A stretch of DNA of 8,345 nt from Desulfobacteraceae bacterium (GTDB taxonomy: Bacteria > Desulfobacterota > Desulfobacteria > Desulfobacterales > Desulfosalsimonadaceae), in the NCBI GenBank assembly GCA_021162325.1, contig JAGGYV010000210.1:1-8345 (forward strand). The letters are read 5' to 3'. This document shows, one piece after another, positions 5,795 to 8,345 of the stretch. Within the stretch, counting starts at the first letter, position 1; the number at the start of each line of letters is the position of its first letter. Made by a program: the position numbers and the translations under genes. The notes below the pieces were generated by a model. That model did not search any database, was not told the origin of the DNA, and saw only the letters and a list, made by a program, of their open reading frames with translations.

Positions 5795-6619
5795 ATGAAA
5801 AAATCATTCGTCAATATTTTGCTGTTGACCGGTATCCTGTGCGTTGCCGGATGCCAGAGTCTCGATCATTTTTTCCAGAAACCCACGGTCACTTTCAATT
5901 CCATCAAAATAAAAGATATGTCCATTCAAGATGCAACAGCCGTCTTTTATTTTGATGTCAGCAATCCAAATATAGTGGGCGGCACACTCAGCCACCTGAC
6001 CTATGACCTGGCCGTTAATCAAAAATCAGTTGCCCGCGGAGCTGTAGACAAAGGCCTCCATATTCCTGCCAAAGGCTTTAAAACTGTTGAACTACCTGTA
6101 TCAATTAATTATTTCGACATCATTGATTCTTTAAGCGACATCGCCACAACAAAAGAAATCGCCTATGATCTGACCGGAACAGTTAACCTAATGGGATTCA
6201 ACCTGCCCTACCATACCAGCGGGAATTTCCCTTTGCCTGAACTTCCCGATATCATAGTAAAAAAAATAAATGTGAATAATTTATCATGGATGGGCGCCGC
6301 GCTTGACGTTGTGCTTGAACTGGAAAACAACAATTCATTTGGTGTGAATTTAAACGGGCTCGAATACAATATTGCCGTGGGGGGCAAATCGTTGATAAAC
6401 GGAAAATCTCAAAACGGAACACCGATTCCTCAAAGCGGAAAAACAACAATGAATATTCCGCTTGATGTCAATTTTATCCGGCTGGGTAAATCCGCTTTTG
6501 ATTTGTTGTCCAGAAAATCAAGCGAATATAAAATAAACGGTGAAATGATATTTGAGGTACCCGGCGGCGAAAAACGATTTCCTTTCAGCAATGCCGGAAA
6601 TGTTCTCCTCATCAAATAA
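5795..6619 (+). CDS. Lipoprotein with two LEA14/WHy (LEA type 2) domains
   Basis: This 274-residue protein has a charged start (MKKS), a hydrophobic stretch and the lipobox V-A-G-C, so Cys20 should be lipidated and the protein held at the envelope on the periplasmic side. Two similar beta-rich domains follow. Domain 1 covers roughly residues 31-146 (VTFNSIKIKDMSIQDATAVF ... DVSNPN ... GTVNLMGFNLPY). Domain 2 covers roughly 152-272 (IIVKKINVNNLSW ... LELENNNSFGVNLNGLEYNIAVGGKSL ... GKTTMNIPLDV). The alternating strands with an N-P-N or N-N-N turn and the x-GxS/A-x-G-x strand are typical of the WHy/LEA_2 fold. Such proteins are linked to desiccation and envelope stress, but their molecular role is poorly known. 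The start is supported by CGGAGA (5784-5789). It appears monocistronic, with a strong promoter and a strong terminator. Confidence 0.88.
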   Translation: MKKSFVNILLLTGILCVAGCQSLDHFFQKPTVTFNSIKIKDMSIQDATAVFYFDVSNPNIVGGTLSHLTYDLAVNQKSVARGAVDKGLHIPAKGFKTVELPVSINYFDIIDSLSDIATTKEIAYDLTGTVNLMGFNLPYHTSGNFPLPELPDIIVKKINVNNLSWMGAALDVVLELENNNSFGVNLNGLEYNIAVGGKSLINGKSQNGTPIPQSGKTTMNIPLDVNFIRLGKSAFDLLSRKSSEYKINGEMIFEVPGGEKRFPFSNAGNVLLIK

Positions 6620-6645
6620 AACCGAGCAAAAACGTGGAAAAAACA

Positions 6646-6683
6646 AAAAAGGGCCTTTCGAAAAAATCCGAAAGGCCCTTTTT
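6646..6683. terminator. Bidirectional intrinsic terminator between the LEA lipoprotein and csp genes
   Basis: A perfect 15-bp stem (6646-6660 with 6669-6683, core GGGCCTTTCG/CGAAAGGCCC) encloses an 8-nt A-rich loop. T-rich tracts follow on both strands: TTTTTATATTTTTG on plus and TTTTTGTTTTTTCC on minus. It ends 19 bp before the csp stop codon and serves both convergent genes. Confidence 0.92.
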
Positions 6684-6702
6684 ATATTTTTGTTTCAAAC
6701 AG

Positions 6703-6903
6703 TTAGACGACTGTAACGTTAACTGCTGAAGGGCCTTTTGGGCCCTGTTCGATATCAAATGTTACGCTATCCCCATCATTAAGGGTTTTAAAGCCGCTCG
6801 CATTGATACCTGAGTGATGAACAAATACATCAGGACCATCTTCAGGTTCGATAAAACCGAACCCTTTTTTCTCATTAAACCATTTTACTGTTCCGCTAGC
6901 CAT
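6703..6903 (-). CDS. Cold-shock protein (CspA family)
   Basis: This complete 66-residue cold-shock domain has the typical start MASGTVKWFNEKKGFGFI, the RNP1 motif KGFGFI (13-18), the RNP2 motif VFVHH (26-30), and the end GPKGPSAVNVTVV. Proteins of this type bind single-stranded RNA and DNA in the cytoplasm and act as RNA chaperones that melt structure in the cold or during growth. The length and all aromatic nucleic-acid-binding positions look normal. A very strong AAGGAGG lies at 6912-6918, 8 nt before the ATG. It is monocistronic, with its own promoter (7029-7056), a long structured leader and the shared terminator. Which paralogue (CspA, CspC and so on) cannot be told from sequence alone. 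Confidence 0.97.
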   Translation of the reverse strand: MASGTVKWFNEKKGFGFIEPEDGPDVFVHHSGINASGFKTLNDGDSVTFDIEQGPKGPSAVNVTVV

Positions 6904-7022
6904 AGTGACATCCTCCTTTCATAAAGTTTTCTTCGTCCCAAACTTCAGGTAGCCACTATTAAAATGGTTGTGCCCTTGGAAAGAAACCGACCTGAAAATC
7001 AATACAGGCCATTTAAAGATTG
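6904..7022 (-). promoter_or_regulatory. Structured 5' leader of the csp mRNA, possible thermosensor
   Basis: From the predicted start near 7022 the leader is about 119 nt. It contains TTCAGGT (minus, 6996-6990), which can pair with ACCTGAA (6950-6944) over 7 bp. The CAGG inside it can instead pair with CCTG (7008-7005). A third stem, AAGTTT (6945-6940) with AAACTT (6929-6924), ends just before the ribosome binding site and overlaps the second stem by two bases. E. coli cspA also has a long switchable leader. Switching here is inferred from base pairing only. Confidence 0.4.
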
Positions 7023-7028
7023 GCAATA

Positions 7029-7056
7029 AATATAGTTCCTTTTATTTTAATGTCAA
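7029..7056 (-). promoter_or_regulatory. csp promoter
   Basis: On the minus strand a perfect TTGACA (7051-7056) and TATATT (7029-7034, five of six) are separated by 16 bp. Confidence 0.65.
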
Positions 7057-7320
7057 GCAATTTAAAAATATCTGTGCTCGATATTGTATTGAAAAAAAAT
7101 CTGAATTCAGTGTAAAAGATGAGAATCCAATGTTTAAAAAACCTAATTTGATAAACTCGTTAAAAATCAAATTTCGATGGCAAAGTACAAAAGTTCAAAT
7201 TCAAGACGCACAAATCCTGAGTGATAATACGTACTTTTCGTACTTTGAAGTAACGAAGGATGCAGCGCAACGCAGAAGTTGGACTTCTATGTAACTTCAT
7301 AATGGACGGTGGGCTAAATC
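7057..7320. other. Non-coding stretch with an imperfect long inverted repeat
   Basis: No coding frame here is convincing. A 108-codon plus-strand frame (6968-7294) starts at TTG, has no ribosome binding site, crosses the csp promoter and has AT-driven composition. CAAAGTACAAAAG (7181-7193) pairs with CTTTTCGTACTTTG (7234-7247) over 13 bp with one bulged C. A short direct repeat, CGTACTTTT then CGTACTTTG (7230-7247), forms the right arm. AGAAGT-TGG-ACTTCT (7274-7288) is a further small hairpin. It could be a decayed mobile palindrome or a small RNA. Confidence 0.4.
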
Positions 7321-7426
7321 GTAGGTCGGATTAGCGCGTCAGTGCGTAATCCGACAAATTTCATGGACCGGTTTGACAGAATTCTTTTTTTGGTGGATTA
7401 CGCGCTGACGCGCTAATCCCCCCTAC
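7321..7426. repeat. REP doublet, family B (hairpin-to-hairpin pair)
   Basis: Unit 1 (7321-7356, +) is GTAG followed by a hairpin with arms GTCGGATTA (7325-7333) and TAATCCGAC (7347-7355), with inner CGC/GCG pairing. Unit 2 (7391-7426, -) is the same 36-nt pattern inverted, and 31 of 36 bases agree. Its stem is GGATTACGCG (7395-7404) against CGCG-C-TAATCC (7409-7419), with one bulged C. Both units have the REP hallmark GTAG at the foot, and the start GTAGG-TCGGATTA closely resembles E. coli REP (GTAGGCCGGATAAGGCG). The feet lie outside and the hairpins face each other across 34 bp. REP elements can bind gyrase, IHF or pol I in E. coli and are spread by RAYT enzymes; none is encoded here. Confidence 0.8.
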
Positions 7427-7600
7427 TATAAAATATAACAAAATACATCACTTGCCGGACAAAAAACGCGGCCTTTTATGAACACATTTTAACTTTTTTT
7501 TAAAAGTTACTTATCGGCTCGGTCCCGGAGGTGGCCGGGGGGAACACTTCCAAATAACTCATTCATAAATATTTAAAATGATGGACAAATTATTTTCTGA
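7427..7600. other. Intergenic stretch with two unrelated hairpins
   Basis: TAACTTTT (7490-7497) and AAAAGTTA (7502-7509) form an 8-bp AT stem with a TTTT loop. CCCGG (7524-7528) and CCGGG (7535-7539) form a GC stem within an unusually GC-rich patch (7515-7543). No gene is seen. The first could be a weak terminator or the edge of a repeat. Confidence 0.4.
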
Positions 7601-7622
7601 TATAGTGGTGATTCGTCACCAT
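7601..7622 (+). promoter_or_regulatory. Candidate ettA -10 box and TTCG-loop hairpin
   Basis: TATAGT (7601-7606, five of six to the -10 consensus) runs into a 6-bp hairpin TGGTGA-TTCG-TCACCA (7606-7621). No good -35 lies at the right distance; TGGACA (7582-7587) is only 13 bp away. The hairpin would lie at the 5' end of the ettA mRNA and could protect it. The closing pair is A-T, so it is not the extra-stable C(TTCG)G form. Confidence 0.3.
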
Positions 7623-7684
7623 GAAAAGTTTTTTACGAAGCCATCGAATTTGGCCACACAAATTCATCATAGAAAGGGAGCACC

Positions 7685-8345
7685 ATGAATCAGCAACCGG
7701 ACAAAATCATTTGCTCAATGAATCGATTAAGCAAATATTACGATAAAAAACCAATTCTTGAAAACATTTCCCTGTCATATTTTTACGGGGCTAAAATCGG
7801 TGTGCTGGGCTTAAACGGCTCAGGCAAAAGCTCCCTGCTACGCATTATGGCTGGCGCAGACAAGGAATTTAACGGAGAAATGACGTTAAATCCAGGATTT
7901 AGTGTGGGATTTCTGGAACAGGAACCGGCTCTGGATGAGAATAAAACCGTCCGGGAAACAGTTGAAGAAGCGGTTTCCGAAATCGTTGACCTGGTAAAAG
8001 AATATGACCGCATCAATGAAAAATTTGCAGAGCCCATGTCAGATGAGGAAATGGATCAGCTGATTGCCCGCCAGGGAGAAGTCCAGGAAAAACTCGATGC
8101 CACGGATGCCTGGGACCTTGACGCCCGACTGGAGATGGCCATGGATGCATTGCGATGCCCGGACGGAGATACCCCAATTAATATTCTTTCCGGCGGGGAA
8201 AAACGACGGGTGGCTCTTTGCCGGCTGCTGCTTCAAAAACCGGACATTCTTCTTTTGGATGAACCCACCAACCATCTGGATGCGGAAACCGTGGCCTGGC
8301 TGGAACGACATCTGCAAAAATATGAAGGAACCGTCATTGCAGTGA
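7685..8345 (+). CDS. ettA: EttA, energy-dependent translational throttle ABC-F ATPase, 3' truncated
   Basis: The 220 residues in the window cover the first ATPase domain of a protein usually about 555 long. Seen in order are KIICSMNRLSKYY, ISLSYFYGAKIGVLGLNG, Walker A GLNGSGKS (42-49), the Q-loop at Gln79 (FLEQEP), the helical arm insertion (about 95-145), the signature LSGGEKRRVALC (168-179) and Walker B with catalytic Glu, DILLLDE (187-193), then PTNHLDAETVAWLERHL. The arm length and the phrases around the motifs match EttA (YjjK) rather than Uup or ABC-F resistance proteins. EttA binds the ribosomal E site and gates entry into elongation according to the ATP/ADP ratio. It is cytosolic and has no membrane domain. 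The start is set by AAAGGGAG (7673-7680). The reading frame runs off the end with no stop. No odd residues are seen. Confidence 0.95.
   Translation, partial: MNQQPDKIICSMNRLSKYYDKKPILENISLSYFYGAKIGVLGLNGSGKSSLLRIMAGADKEFNGEMTLNPGFSVGFLEQEPALDENKTVRETVEEAVSEIVDLVKEYDRINEKFAEPMSDEEMDQLIARQGEVQEKLDATDAWDLDARLEMAMDALRCPDGDTPINILSGGEKRRVALCRLLLQKPDILLLDEPTNHLDAETVAWLERHLQKYEGTVIAV

Noticed and set aside
6968..7294. A 108-codon plus-strand frame with apparent protein-like content
   Set aside because: It starts at TTG with no ribosome binding site, crosses the csp promoter and part of the csp leader, and contains the inverted repeats described. Its composition is that of AT-rich non-coding DNA, and no family is recognised.
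7621..7746. A 41-codon ATG frame overlapping the start of ettA, possible upstream leader peptide
   Set aside because: There is no ribosome binding site before its ATG (the preceding bases form the TTCG hairpin). Its second half simply reads the ettA coding sequence in another frame.

Overview
The window looks like a piece of chromosome from an anaerobic Desulfobacterota-type bacterium, probably a sulfate reducer of the Desulfobacterales. This rests on gene content: a DsrE-like small protein, an OFA-type anion transporter, a long acyl-ACP-reductase-like dehydrogenase, and a YgjP-type peptidase preceded by a small unknown protein. It also rests on AT-rich spacers carrying REP-type palindromes. 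The taxonomic call is an inference; no rRNA or marker gene is present. I see no phage, IS transposase, tRNA, rRNA or CRISPR array.

Layout from left to right. Positions 1-360 hold the 3' part of a RidA-family gene (+). It converges on a DsrE-like gene (429-773, -). After an AT-rich spacer comes a 693-residue protein (1105-3186, +). Its C-terminal half matches cyanobacterial-type fatty acyl-ACP reductase, and its roughly 310-residue N-terminal half I do not recognise. It converges on an OFA-family MFS transporter (3327-4613, -), with a double REP-like element between them. Next is a two-gene minus-strand operon. A 64-residue protein with an internal duplication (5440-5634) is followed 11 nt later by a YgjP/DUF45 zinc metallopeptidase (4852-5428) that is broken by one extra base in a GGG run. 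Divergent from this operon is a lipoprotein with two LEA/WHy domains (5795-6619, +). A 15-bp bidirectional terminator separates it from a cold-shock protein (6703-6903, -) with its own good promoter and a roughly 119-nt leader. A gene-poor stretch (about 7057-7600) holds a second, different REP doublet. The window ends inside ettA (7685-8345, +, 3' truncated).

The genes do not form one pathway. They are mostly single-gene units with housekeeping or stress roles: translation throttling (EttA), cold shock (Csp), envelope lipoprotein (LEA), protease and RidA. The metabolic genes are the reductase and the transporter. The least ordinary signals are the two-part reductase, the two REP families (one pair with compensating stem changes), the frameshifted peptidase beside a duplicated small protein, a perfect palindrome inside a near-consensus divergent promoter, and mutually exclusive stems in the csp leader. 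I found no convincing new multi-gene system.
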